Source: Trichosporon coremiiforme
Taxonomy: Eukaryota; Basidiomycota; Tremellomycetes; Trichosporonales; Trichosporonaceae
Assembly (NCBI GenBank): GCA_039545355.1
Contig: BCJJ01000003.1
Span: 62,001 to 126,000 of the forward strand
Direction: 5' to 3'
DNA: 64,000 nt
Below the pieces are notes generated by a model. That model saw only the letters and a list, made by a program, of their open reading frames with translations, was not told the DNA's origin and did not search any database. Shown here piece after piece: positions 52,870 through 64,000 of this stretch (position 1 is its first letter; each line of letters opens with the position of its first letter). Made by a program: the position numbers and the translations under genes.

Positions 52870-54499
52870 TGAGGTGCAATCACAGCAGGCTGGTTGGTTA
52901 TATTGTAAAGAGGCGGGCGTCGGCGATCTCCGCGATTTGACGGTTACACGAGCCCATCAGCCTCATGTTATCATGTTATGATGTTATGGCCATGTGCTCG
53001 TTTCTTCGGGCCGAAAACGCCGTTCATCGCCTACGCACCAACTCTGAACATGTGTAGAGGAGCAGTCACATGGTCCCTCGTCACGTCTGACGACTCGAAT
53101 GAATGGGGAGCGGGAGAGGGGTTCAGCAGTTCATGCTCGGAGAGGAACAGATGTGGGCAGAGTGCCGGACTGTCACGGGACAGGCACTGCCATATGCTTC
53201 TGCAGCAACAGACACTAGCATGCAACGGATTTATCGGATCAAAGCTCCGTAGAGTGCTGCGCAGAGAACTGGGCGGGTTGCACACCGAATCCCGGTCACA
53301 TCAGACGTCTGAAGAGTCTCTGTGTCTCTGTGTGATCGTGTGAGCCCATGCTATGGTAACCTCATGATCTGCATACCGCTACTACAATGTATCTACCAAG
53401 TCTCATCCCGCGGCTCCCGCGTAGGAGATTACAATCACTCACAGCCAGATCCTGTCAAGGAAACGTCACAACGTCACTGCAATTGTAAATAGGAAGTGCC
53501 ATCATGGCCATCAATCCAAAAAAATGCGTCGTTATATGTTGCAGGTTCGCGTCAGCTCCGGTTCTCACATTGGACAACATTCGAGAAAGGAGGGGATAGA
53601 TCAGGAGAAAGAAGACTTAATATATTATTTTTGGACGTCATGTCTCTGCGATCCAACGGGGTTGGTTCATCCTTCGCGGTGGCTGCGGCGATAGCCGCAG
53701 CGGCTTGGGAATGGAAAGGACACTCACGTTTGAAAAACGAGGAGGAGGAGCTGGAGGGGTTGAAGCTGGTGCAGGGACAACTTGGGACGCAAGCGAGGTT
53801 GGGCAAGCGTGCAAGCCACCCCCGCACAGAGGCTGCCGGTATGCCGAGATTGGCGCTGGATGGTGGGTCGGGTCTGATGGGCTCGAGCTCATGAACAGTT
53901 AGTTGTCCAAAGGCAGCATCCACTCTAGCACCGATCTGGGCATGCCGACAGCCCAGCGCTGAGGTCGCGGGGCTGCTTCAAGCAGCACGCAAGTCGCCCT
54001 TTGGGTGAGCAACAGAGACCACCGGGGCTATCGCAGGGCGAAGCGAGGCCAGCGCGCCCATCCGCATCCGCATCAGCATCAGCGGACGAGCCCGGGCTAA
54101 CCCCTATGCCCCTTGTTCAAGTCGTCTCAGCCATCAGCATCATGGATGCCAGGCCGGTCGAATGTTGATGGAAAGAGTGAAGAGTGAAAAAGAGTGACGC
54201 AGCGAGTTTGAAAAGGGGTCCAGTCGTGCAAGGGTGCTGCGGTGTTTCAAGGACGACGTTTCAGCATTCCCACGACCGTCACGGTGTTGTCAGCGTCCGT
54301 GGTGAGAGACTGGCAGACACCGAAGGAACACGCTGCGTCCATTCGGTCCGCTCGGCTCTTCAATTCAGAGAACAAGCACGCTGCGCCGAGGCTGGATACG
54401 CGGAGCACTGCGTCGGCGAAAGACGATGATAGACGGGGAGCTGCATTCTTCTGACTGATCATTTCACTTTACTTATCTACTTATGCACAGCGGGGCAGT
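52870..54499. other. Long intergenic region
   Basis: Frames such as 53496-53894 plus and its minus complement are Ala/Glu- or Pro/Ser-rich but unconvincing. Simple repeats such as catccgcatccgcatcagcatcagcgg lie near 54060-54085. No gene called. Confidence 0.4.
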
Positions 54500-56377
54500 C
54501 TAGATCTTGCCCCTCTCTACGAACTTGGTGGGAAGGTCCACGTACCTGGCCCTTATGAACTCGGCGACGCCCTTGGCGAGGCTGTCCATGCGCACAGTGC
54601 TGCTGACGCCCTTACCGAGATAATCGTGAATGACAAAGTGCACCGCCAGCATGCCGGGGAACTCGACCCTTTCGATGCGATACCCGTCGTATTCCTTGCC
54701 GAGGAGTCGGATCAGGCCGTCCTTGGACAGAAGCGCTTTCAGCCACGGATACTCGTCCTGATGTCTGACGAAGAGACCGACGTTGGCGTTCCCGCCCTTA
54801 TCGCCTGATCTCGCATGGACGACCCACCCCAGCGGACCTTGGACGGTCTCGCCTTGGTTGAGGGAGGACGTGGGCTCGGTGCTGTCGTAGTCCTCGCTGA
54901 CTACGCGGGGGGCAGTGTGTTCGGGGGGACTAGCGACAATCTTCTTGTCGTCACTCCCGACGAACGACACCTCGAGGGGCAAGTGAGACTGACGCACCCT
55001 TCCAGGCCAGTACTCCATGAACGGCGTCGGCGTTGCCGTCCTAAGGTCAAGCTGCCACTGGAAGCCCGGATAGTGGCCGAGACCCTCGGGGTTGACGAAC
55101 GGCCACAGGCTCTGAGTCGGTCCGAAGGCCTCGAGGTCTCGGCTCTGCGCAAGGATACGCATCATGGCTGTCCCCTCCGCCTCGGTCTGAGGGTTGGCAG
55201 CGGCGACACCGTACTGCGTCATGTCGAAGAGGCTGAAGCGCGCGAGGTCTTTGCCGAAATAACGGCGGATCTGCTCGCGATGAGCGGCGAATTTTGCTTC
55301 GACGTCAAGACCCGTCGCGAAGATTAGCGCCTCGGCTTGATACCCCGCCACGGCGCATATGGCCGCCTTGGTCGTATCGGGGGGAGGCAGGCCGCGGACC
55401 CCAGTGACGCGGACACGATCGTCGCCGAGATCAGTGACGACGATGTCGCGGATGTCGGCGGTAACGTCCGGGTTCAGGTAGATGTTTCCTTGGATCTCAT
55501 AGAGGATCTGGCTCCTGACCGTGTTCGCGTTGACGACGCCGTTCGTGCCCGGCTGTTTCGTGACGATGAACGTGCCGTCGCGCGCAATTTCCGCAATCCC
55601 CATCGTCAGGTCGTAGTAGGGGCCGATGTTCAGGAACCCAGACGAGTTGCCCCCAGTCACGTACCCGCCGCACTCGAGGCAGTGGCCCGCCAACAAGGCG
55701 CCAGCGAGCGGTCCGTAGTCACTCCAGGACCAGCCGTGGTGCCAAGCCGCGGCAGCGATGAGGGGCGAGGCGTCGGTGCATCGCCCACTGATCACGATGT
55801 CCGCGCCGGCCCGGAGGGCCTCATATATCCCGCGCGCGCCGACGTAGGCGTTCGCGCTGGCCGGCTCGAGTCCCCAGTCGGCCAGCTTACGGTCGGTGTC
55901 TTCCAGATGGTGGAAATCCTCGCCCTGCTCTGCGAGAGACGAAAGGCGCGACATCAAGTCGTCCCCCTCGACGTAGGCGATCTTCATGCCCTCGATCCCG
56001 AGTTCGGCGAAGAGACGTGACACAGCCTCAGCGCACCCGCGCGGGTTTAGCGCGCCCGCGTTCGTCAGGATCTTGGGGCGGTGTTGCTTGATTTCCTCGG
56101 CCGCCAGGTGCACGTGTTGCAGGAAGGGCAGCTCGTATCCCAACGACGGGTCGCGGGTGCGTTGCAGGTGGTTCCGGACCAGGCCCTGGAGGTCAGCTCA
56201 TGGCAGCTCATGGCACGTAGCTCGAGCTGTGAGGATACGTACCATCTCGGCGAGATAGTCGCCAAAGAGCACTGGCGCCTGGCTTGCCTGCTGCTTCAGC
56301 GCGCGCCAGTTGTCGCCCGTGAAGCCCGAGAAGGCCGCAATCTTGAAGACATCTTGGGGCTGGTCGCCAGACGGCAT
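54500..56377 (-). CDS. AtuA-like (DUF1446) acyclic terpene utilisation family protein
   Basis: Two exons, 56243-56377 and 54500-56185, with a 57-nt intron; 606 residues. The N-terminal ~45 residues (FKIAAFSGFTGDNWRALKQQ) and most of the rest match the DUF1446/AtuA fold: KILTNAGALNPRGCAEAV, RCTDASPLIAAAAW, CLECGGYVTGGNSSGF. The last ~150 residues form the second, ferredoxin-like domain (GWVVHARSGDKGGNANVGLF, RIERVEFPGMLAVHFVIHDYL). In Pseudomonas, AtuA belongs to acyclic terpene (citronellol) catabolism, but its reaction is poorly defined. It shares strand and neighbourhood with a lactonase-like and an acyl-CoA oxidase gene, which hints at a lipid/terpenoid-acid pathway. Confidence 0.9.
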
Positions 56378-56656
56378 GTTGCTTGTTTGCTTCTTCGTTC
56401 GTCCGTGAGTGTGAAAGTGTGCCCAGAGCAAGTGGGCAGAGTACTAGCGCATGTGTTACATCAAAGTTGGCTGGATATATAGACGACTTGGGTGGAGAGA
56501 GAGACGACCGGCATGTGAATGCCGATTCCGCACCGGGTACGTAGTCAGGCCCCGTGACGAGAGTTGTCCGAAGCATGTCGCGGCGGGCATCTCCGAAGGC
56601 TATGAGAGGTTGCTGGATGGATCCAGGCACGAGATCTTGGCGCGACGAGAGGTCAC

Positions 56657-58006
56657 CTACAAGTCCACGACAGTGGAGAGCACGCCCTTGGACGCGAAAC
56701 CGGACGCGTACAGCTTGGCCTGCTTCTTGCCCCCGTTCTTCTTGGGGTCGATCGCGACGAGGACCGCAGCCGAGGCCGAGTTGAGCTTGCTGCCGTCGTC
56801 CGCGAACAGGCGCGTCGTGTTCCACTCTTTCGCCGGCGCGCCTGGTGTGCCCTTGGAGAGGTACACGACCGAGGCAATGTCGCCGTCCTCCTGGAGCGTC
56901 TTGGCCATCGTGATCGCGTGCTGCAGGCCGGCGTTCACGACTCCCGAAGCATCGTGGCTGACCTCGGGGTACGGGTCCGCGAACCAGAAGGGGTTGTCGA
57001 TCGTGCTCGGGAGCTGGACCTCGGTAGGCAGGAGCTGGAGCTGGTCGTCCTCTCCGATACGCGCGAAGTACATTGCACCGCCGGCCGCGTCGTTGATAAT
57101 TACCGTTCCGTCGGGACCATGGCCGAGGCCGTTGTTGTTGTGCAGCTTGTGCTCGAGCGCGAGCTTGTAGTTGACCCCGACGTCGTCGGTGTAGTCGAGG
57201 TCGGCGTCGCAGTGCGCGATGCTAGACCACGCAGCAACCTGGCGCGTGCCCAGGTCCTCGACGAGACGCATGGGGCCGTCGCGGTAGTGGTGGTCGTTGG
57301 TCACGAAGAACTCGGAGGGGGACACGGAGAAGATGTCGTTCGGCGTCGTGATCACCGGCACCGCGACGGTGCGCACCCACTGAGCAGTACCGCTGCCCAG
57401 GACGTGGTGGAAGATCTCGACGCGGGACGCGGCGGCGGGACCCTCTGGGTCCGCGTTCGGCGCGTGGTTCACCGCGTGGATGAAGACGGCAGCCTTGTTG
57501 TCCGGGTCGGCGATGACATCGATGCCGTGCGTCGTGAAGGGGCGGTTGCCGAAACCCTCGATCTTGAGCGGGATCGCTGTGTCGGTCTGGTATCAGCTTG
57601 CTTTCTACTTCCGCACATGCCGCATAGCTATCTGCTCATCGGGGGCGCCCGCCACTGCTCGCTGTCGCTGGCAGGCTGGACTCACCTCGGGGTCGATGAT
57701 CCTCAGGTTACCGTAGACCGCCTGGCTGGGGTCATTGAAGTTGTGCAGGGCGGGGAACCATCCCTTGCGTGTGCCGTCCTTCTCCTGGCACGCGGCGAAG
57801 ATGAGCCCCTCGTGGACATGCAAGTCCTCGCAGTTGATCGTGTCGGGGATGATCTTGACGTCGCTGTCGGCGCCGAGCGGGTGGAAGTTGGCCTCGGTGC
57901 CGAGAGCGAGACGGACGGCGCCGAGCGTCTTGCCGCGGTGGAAGGCGGACTGGGCGAGGTAGGAGATGATGGCGAAGAGGCCTGCACGGGCGAGCTGGGC
58001 GGCCAT
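56657..58006 (-). CDS. Paraoxonase/arylesterase-like beta-propeller protein
   Basis: Six-bladed propeller hydrolase of the paraoxonase (PON) type, typically calcium-dependent lactonase/arylesterase. Two exons, 57686-58006 and 56657-57586, joined in phase 0 across a 99-nt intron; 416 residues. Signatures include INCEDLHVHEGLIFAAC, FTTHGIDVI, VFIHAVNHA, FFVTNDHHYRDGP and HNNNGLGHGPDGTVIIND, whose Asn/Asp residues are the usual metal ligands. The N-terminal stretch (AGLFAIISYLAQSAFHRG) is hydrophobic and could be an uncleaved signal-anchor as in PON proteins. Start at 58006 is the only good ATG. Substrate unknown; a lactone from the adjacent catabolic genes is conceivable. Confidence 0.87.
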
Positions 58007-58548
58007 CGTTAAGGAATGTGGTGTAGTTGGAAGAAAAGGGAGGATGGTTGTTGTTGTTGTCGAGTGGCTTCTGAACGACGTGGCGTCCGAAATGAGTCTA
58101 CGCCTAGGAGATTTGGCCCGGGATGAAGATGTAACCGGAGGGGTTGAGCAGAAGCTTACGAACGTCGTAGTCGCGTGCTCTTCAATTCAACGGGAGGTCA
58201 GTTGCCTTGCTTCGTCCAGTGCGATCTTGATGCATAGCCGCAGTCTCTATGCAGTGCCCGCAGCACATCGTGCGCAGCTCTGCAGTCCAGACTTGGTTGT
58301 CTACATCTCAGCAACCCCAGCTGGAAGACGCCGACTGCGGAACCTAATCCCACCCATTACCCACTACCCATTTCCGATGGCCACGGTCCGCTTACATGCC
58401 TCGTCGCCCACCATCTGCCCGAACACGCCCAGAATGTGCCGCATGCGTGCTGTTGCTCAATGCGGATTCACTTCTGCATTGCCTGCCTATGGGTATCGGT
58501 GCTCACTACGGTTTTACCTCTACTGCTTAAGCTGTACTACAGCTCGGA
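58007..58548. other. Spacer between paraoxonase-like and acyl-CoA oxidase genes
   Basis: Upstream region of the paraoxonase-like gene and 3' flank of the oxidase. No coding frame supported. Confidence 0.45.
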
Positions 58549-60638
58549 CTAGAGCTTCGCGGCACCATCACGCCTCCTAACAATCACCTTCGACTCGGGC
58601 CTAGGGTCGAACACGAGCCCGTTGACGGGATTCGTCGCGGCCCTCCTGAAAGTGTCCTCGTACACGCGTCCGTCCTCCCTTCCAAGGCTCGAGTTGAGCA
58701 CGAGGTCGCTAAACGCCCACCCGTCGACGAGGTTGACAGCGTTTGGGCGCACCTTGGCGAGCACCTCGCTGATCGCCATCTGCCTCTTGATACCGTTCCC
58801 GAGTTCGGCGGGGAGGGCGCCGGCGTCGGCGAATTCGGAAGCCGAGCCGTCCAGCGTGACGAGGGCGTGGAGGCGGAAGAGATCGGACAGGGCTTCGGCG
58901 GTGGCAGGGGGAAGCTGGGCTGCGAGCTTGGGCAAAGCACGGGCAAAGGCCGAGACAATGACGTACTGCGCGTAAGCGGTGCTGAGCCGCCATCCGGGGA
59001 CGAGGAGGGCGTTCTTGGTCCAACCGTCTTTGGCGAGCTGCTGCTGCTGCGTCGTGAGGAAGGCCACACGCCTAGCAAAGGCAGCGACGAGGTCGTCGTT
59101 GGACACGCTGCCCTTAGAGTTCTTCGCCTCCTGGAACAAAGGGACGCCGAGCTTGGCCGCCTTCAGAATGGAGCGGGACACTTGCTTCGTGAGCATGTAG
59201 TTGTCGCCCTCGTACGTGACAGAGGGGAGCATGTCGGCGTACAGGTGCCCGATGCCGCTGTATTGGGCGTATCCGTGCCCGCCGCACGCGCGACGGCAGG
59301 TCTCGATACCCTCGACGCTGATGGTCGTGCCGTGGCTCTTCAGAGCGCAGGACTGGACGTGCAGCTCGGCCAAAAGGGCCTCGGCCTGCTGCGTCTTGCC
59401 CGCTGAGAGCAGCTTGTCGTAATTCGCATACAGGTCCTTGAGTTCCTGGCACGCGAAATACAGTGCGTAGGAAGTAGCGATGAGGGGGAGGAGACGCTGC
59501 TGCACGAGCGAGTAGTTGAGGACAGCAGTCTCGCCGTCTTTCGGCTTGTCTTCGTCCGCGAACTGCTTCCTGATCGCAGCGTATCGGATCGCAATGGCGC
59601 ACGCTCTGGCCAGCGTCGTCGCGGCGTCCGCCGCAATGCCCACGCGGAGGTACGTCATGCCGCCGTACACGAAAGCCGGGGAGCCGCGGCGCTTGTACTC
59701 CCCAGTCTTGGGGTCGACGTACTGGAACCGCGCGAGCATGTTGGCATAAGGGATGCGGACGTTGTTGAACAGGACGAAGCCGTTGTCCATCGAGCTGTAT
59801 GTTAGCCGGAGCGAGCGAAGCGACCGCAGGCAGAAATCGAGTATTCCTCAGAGGCACTCGGGACTCGTCGGGCTAGCGCCCCCCGAGGGGAGTAGACTCA
59901 CTTGTAGCCAAACTTGGGTCCGATGTCGCCGACGTACACGCCCTGCAGGGGCTCGTGCGTCTGCAGGTCGCGGATGGGGACGACGAACGTGTGCGGGCCG
60001 TAGTTCTTCCCCCTCACGATGAGCTGGGCCATGACGAGGGCATAGTTGGCGGTGCGGCCCAGCGTGCCAATCCACCACTTGGCACTAGTCAACTGGGGGC
60101 TGTTGATCACAAAGTCGCCCGTCTTCTCATCCCACGTAGCGGTGGTCTCCAAACCCCTGACGTTACTGCCATGCGAGAGCTCGGTCTGAGCATAACAGCC
60201 AATGATCTTGTCGGCCTTGGCCGGCTCGAGGAAGAGACGTTTCTGCTCGTCCGTCGTCTGGTCCGTCAGACACTTGATGAAGGCCTTGTCGTGCAGGCCG
60301 TAGACATTCATTTCGCCGCTGGCGGCGGTCGCGGCAGTGTACTCTGCGTCGCCCCAGTTGTGCGTCTTGCGCAGCGCCTTCAGGTGCTTGCCCCGGCGGA
60401 GGGACTCTTCCATCTTGTCGACGCGGGAGAGGGAGGGGAGCGCGGCGAGGCGGCCGTCGAGGCCCTCGGAACGGATTACGTCCTCGACTCGCTGGCGCAG
60501 GGCGAGTTGCTCTTCGCCGTGAATTAGCTTGGCGAGGGCTGCGGGGTCGACGCGAGAGGAAGAGCGCTCGGCGGACAGGAGCGCGGGCCCCTCGAGCTTG
60601 GCGGGGAGGAGGGCGGCGACCCAGTCGGGGATGGACAT
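58549..60638 (-). CDS. Acyl-coenzyme A oxidase, peroxisomal
   Basis: FAD enzyme catalysing the first step of peroxisomal beta-oxidation (acyl-CoA to trans-2-enoyl-CoA, making hydrogen peroxide). Two exons, 59902-60638 and 58549-59794, with a 107-nt intron; 660 residues, the usual size. Landmarks: GCYAQTELSHGSNVRGLETTA and the following DFVINSP segment of the beta domain, KWWIGTLGRTANYALVMAQL, GVYVGDIGPKFGYNSMDNGF across the junction, and ETCRRACGGHGYAQYSG containing the catalytic Glu/Gly region. The C-terminal AKL is a type-1 peroxisomal targeting signal. Neighbouring AtuA-like and paraoxonase-like genes on the same strand suggest a role beyond ordinary fatty acids, but that is inference. Confidence 0.95.
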
Positions 60639-61349
60639 GGCGATTGTCTCGGATTCAGTGTGAGAGTGTGAGGAAGGGGGTGGGTGTACTGAGCACAAGG
60701 GAACTAAGTACTAAGGATGGACTGGCTGATGATATATTGGGGAGGATGGGTAGATGTAACCGGCGAGGCGACGCTTGGCACCATCGGACGTGCCCGACAC
60801 CTTCATAGCCGGTCCCCTGCGTTCCCCGGAACGATCGGGGAAGTGGAGGTCTCCGTCCGCTCTTGCCCATCTCCCACGACACCCGACTACTCCAGACTTG
60901 CACTGGGCTAACCGGGCTCCTGGCTACTGCAATCCCATGCTTGCATCCATACTACTCGTGCCAGACGGCCGAAATCATCGCACTACGACTGCATGCTAGT
61001 TCCACTGGTGATTCGGACTATGCATCCTTGGCTTGTCGCTGGCTCCGGTCTTGTTCGGTGAGCGCGCGGGAGCGAGCGCGCGGGAAATAGTGCTGCTGCC
61101 GACATGACTCGGCGGCCGAGTAGTAGTAGTCCGTGTCATCACCTCTTAGTCTGGAATGCAAAACATCCCCGCGGGGGCCGCGGTGGGATCGGCCATCAAG
61201 CAGATATCATGGATGAGACAATGCAACGACCCAAGTCAGAGGGCAAACCATATACATTTCAAGAGAGTGTGGTGAGTGTGTAGTAGTCAAGATATGGAAT
61301 TCACACCTGCATCTGTATCGCAGGGTGGGCACGACCCGAGGTCGCGTTT
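60639..61349. other. Intergenic region
   Basis: Acyl-CoA oxidase promoter (TATA-like gatatat near 60731) and sugar transporter 3' flank. No gene seen. Confidence 0.4.
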
Positions 61350-63419
61350 TTACTTGTTGTCGGTTTGGGCCTTGGCGTCGGCCGTGGTGTCGAGCTGGGG
61401 ACTCGCGGGCTCCTTGGTGTCGGGCTCGCTGACAGTGATGCTCTTGCCCTGCTCCGCCTCTCCGGCAGGCTGCGCGTGCCCAGTGAAGGGCAGGCGTTCC
61501 ATCGAGTCGAAAGCGAGCGCAATCTCCTCGAGCGTGAACCCGTTCGTCTCGACCATGTACAGTTTGACGAGGATCCACTGAATGATGAGCAGCGGGAGGT
61601 ACACGAGGTAGTACCAGTACTTGATGCGTTCGAGGGCGATCGAGTCGACAAAGGTCACGTACGTGCCCTGCACTTGCTGGGCCTGGTTCCAGACGAGCAG
61701 ACCCTTGGAGCGCATCGAGTACGTCTGTACCTCGGCGGGGTACGAGTAGATGATGGGGCAGGCGACGTTGAAGACACCGAGGAAGATCCACACCAGCACG
61801 ACAGTCGCGATGGCAGAGGAGTGGTCGTTGCCGCCGCTCTTGTCGTAGCAGGATCCCGAGACCGTGAGACCGACGAAAGTAAGAATCATGAGCGGCCAGC
61901 ACCACAAAAGGATGCGCTTCTTGCCGAAGAACCGCTCGGTCATGACACTGGCGATCTGGCACACCCACGTGAACATGTTGAGGCCGGCCGCGATACCGGT
62001 CTGAACGGAGGGGTCCGTGATGCCGACACTCTCGAACACGACCGTGTAGTAGTAGTAGATGATACTGCTGCCCGACATCTGGGTCAGGAACGTCATGAGC
62101 AGGGCGAGGCCGAGGCGGTGCCTGTTGGCGGGGGAGCGGAGGATGACGCTCCACTTCTCAGCCTTAGCCAAACGCTCAGACTCAATTGCGTCCTTCATCT
62201 CGTCAAACTCGAAGAGCACCAGGGGATCGGACGTGTCGCCGTTACCGTGGTAGTTGGCGAGGAACTGAAGCGCCTCGGCGTCCTTGCCCTTGGAGAGGAG
62301 GAAACGGGGCGTCTCGGGAACAAACTGGACCGCGATCAGGATGTAGAACGCGAACGGCAGCTGCAGGATGTACGGGATGCGCCAGCCCCAGGAGTTCTTC
62401 AGGTACGAAGAGCCAAAGTTGACCCAGGACGAGATCACCATGCCAAGGATGTAGTACGAGTTCCAGGAGGACGCGACGCGCTGCCGCGAGCGGGGGTGCG
62501 TGATCTCCTGCACGACGACGAGCGACGTCATGAGGAACGCGGCGAGGCCGAACCCAATAACAAAGCGACCAACGACGAACACGGCGTACCCCTTGTTACC
62601 GTGCGCGCCGGAGACACCGGCGACGCACGAGATGACGGTGCCGATCATGATGGTGTAGCCGTAGAAACGGATGCCCCACTTGCGGCCCCAGGTGTCGTCG
62701 ATGTAGGAGATGATCGGGCCAATGAAGAAACCGGAAATTGGGCCAGCGGCATTGAGAAGACCGATGAGGGCGGCACTGCGGGGATTGTCGTCGGTCAGGC
62801 CAAGGTCCTCGTGCCACGAGTCGAACGCTAGAAGACCCGAGATGAGCGTGCCGTCGTCTGGGCGGCGTAAGCTCAAGAAACACATGCAGTCAGCCCAACC
62901 ACACTTACATCCGTTAAGGACCATGCCGACAAAGATGATGCTCAGGAAAAAGTTGAGCTTCATGCGGCCCTTGTCCTTGTGCCATGGTGTGGAATCGCGT
63001 ACGTTCGTGCTGGTAAGAGTCAGCTAAACATCCCCAGGCACCGAGCTACTGGTGAGGAAACAGGCACCAGGTTAGGGACTCACATGTTACGCCAGTCTTG
63101 GACACTGGCTGCAGAGAAGCGTGAGCGTGACAAAAGGGGAGAGAGGCAACTAGCGACGCAGGCATTATCCTGGTCCGCTCAACGGTATGATCTCAGCACA
63201 GGCTGCATGGGAGGCGAGTACCAAGAAAGGCATACTCGTCTGATCCACTGGTTGCAAGCCCGGCACCCGTGTTGCGTCTCGTCAAGCCTGGCGATAGACT
63301 TCCGAGTTGTACGCTTTATCGGATCATAGTTTGAGAGTATAGTTGAGAGGTGTGCTTGCTTGGCCGTGTGATGGCTGTGCTGCGTCTTACTATCCTGACT
63401 GACCTGTGTTGGAGGACAT
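61350..63419 (-). CDS. MFS sugar transporter, lactose-permease type, with tiny 5' exons
   Basis: Sugar-porter family uptake protein related to fungal lactose/cellodextrin permeases. Four exons: 63404-63419 (16 nt), 63084-63108 (25 nt), 62909-63009 and 61350-62857; 549 residues. The small exons read MSSNTASVQDWRNIT and join cleanly to NVRDSTPWHKDKGRMKLN, the usual lead into helix 1. The third junction recreates the helix 1 motif NGYDGTLISGLLAF. Later motifs: DDTWGRKWGIR, GRFVIGFGLAAF, PETPRFLLSKGKDAEAL after helix 6, and VETNGFTLEEIALAF at the end of helix 12. TATA box TATATAAAC (minus, 63512-63520) lies about 95 bp upstream of the ATG. Confidence 0.9.
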
Positions 63420-63799
63420 GGTGAGGGGGGAGTAAGGAGGGCAAGGAGGGTATGGCGTGGATTTGCTTGTGGGAAAAAAGTCTGTGAGTGGTGGGGTGGG
63501 GGGTTACGGGGTTTATATACTTAGTTGTGCGATGGGATGTGCGGAGCAAGAATAAGAATAGATGGGGGCTGATTCCGGACCGGAGTGTGATTGGGTGGAT
63601 GAGCGGGGATTATGAGGGGGGGTCACTTGACAGATCGGTCTCGACCCGCTTGACCCGCTTGACTCGCAGATACCCAGATGACATTTCCCAGTCCAAGTTC
63701 CTCACGGAGCGCCGATGCATGATCCGGACACAGATATTGACCGTCAACCCCGAGGCTTGTCAGCTTCATGCTCGCCTCTGTGCGTCGTGCGTCCCCGCA

Positions 63800-63844
<45 letters not shown>

Positions 63845-64000
63845 CCCAGTGTCCGCATCGGCATCCTGCCTCTGTCTATACGCCGCAACACAGGAAGGAG
63901 TCCAAGAGCCCGTGAGAGAGCCCAAGAGCGGAAGCGGAACCAAGTGTGCGCCCGAGTCCTGCACTCCCTTCCTCCTCCCTCCTTTCAGGTCCCCGCACTA
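63420..64000. other. Right-end intergenic region
   Basis: Contains the transporter promoter and the poly-C tract. G-rich runs (ggggtgggggg) lie near 63490-63503 in the promoter. No gene supported. Confidence 0.45.
63802..63843. repeat. 42-base poly(C) tract
   Basis: Uninterrupted run of C, then one G and three more C. Length may be inexact, because homopolymers are error-prone. Confidence 0.9.

Noticed and set aside
53496..53923. Plus/minus frame pair of about 125 codons
   Set aside because: Ala/Ser-rich, no start context, no bias, no family resemblance.
56189..56236. Direct repeat of about 10 bp (cagctcatgg) in the AtuA-like intron
   Set aside because: Too short to mean more than local slippage; it lies within a spliced-out intron.
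61365..62831. 488-codon plus frame antisense to the sugar transporter
   Set aside because: Mirror frame of GC3-rich coding DNA; the protein is low-complexity (V/E/R-rich).
1..64000. CRISPR arrays, insertion sequences, retroelements, viral genes
   Set aside because: No spaced identical repeats, terminal repeats, integrase, transposase or reverse-transcriptase motifs were seen in any frame.

Overview
This window looks like nuclear chromosomal DNA of a GC-rich basidiomycete yeast. I infer Tremellomycetes, perhaps Trichosporonales, from gene content and intron style and not from any database match. Genes are compact and mostly multi-exon. Many introns are only 34-60 nt, start with GTGAGT or GTAAGT, and carry a CTGAC/CTAAC branch motif a few bases before the acceptor AG. 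The eukaryotic markers are TFIID subunit TAF8, the ribonucleotide reductase small subunit, an intron-containing tRNA-Gln, a peroxisomal acyl-CoA oxidase ending in AKL, and a glycosidase ending in HDEL. I saw no transposon, CRISPR array or viral gene.

Layout. 1-10 kb: mitochondrial lipoyl synthase (cut by the window edge), TAF8, a small membrane-type protein, RNR small subunit, and a COQ11-like dehydrogenase. 10-20 kb: a coiled-coil protein with an in-frame UAG near its only upstream ATG, several small or uncertain ORFs, two multi-exon genes of unknown function, tRNA-Gln(CTG), and a probably abundant 89-residue charged protein. 20-36 kb: metal-dependent amidohydrolase, 14-TM DHA2-type MFS transporter, GH29 alpha-L-fucosidase with an ER-retention signal, amino-acid permease, Atg22-like vacuolar exporter, and a sugar/quinate-type MFS transporter. 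36-42 kb: a decayed gene, an intracellular GH43 enzyme, tRNA-Gly(GCC), and a GH36 enzyme. 42-46 kb: two adjacent paralogues made of five diverged copies of a repeat I do not recognise. 46-49 kb: two paralogous secreted eight-cysteine proteins. 50-53 kb: a DHA1-type MFS transporter. 54-61 kb: three genes on one strand, namely an AtuA/DUF1446 protein, a paraoxonase-like propeller and an acyl-CoA oxidase. 61-63.5 kb: a lactose-permease-type transporter with two tiny 5' exons. The right end has a 42-base C tract.

How the genes fit together. Much of the window is nutrient handling: transporters for amino acids, sugars and drugs/basic compounds, glycosidases without export signals (GH43, GH36) or held in the ER (GH29), and a possible organic-acid or branched-lipid catabolic group (AtuA-like, lactonase-like, acyl-CoA oxidase). 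The two best candidates for undescribed biology are the tandem five-repeat genes at 42.2-45.9 kb and the pair of eight-cysteine secreted proteins at 46.2-49.1 kb. Intron-exon structures were worked out by hand from splice consensus and reading-frame continuity.
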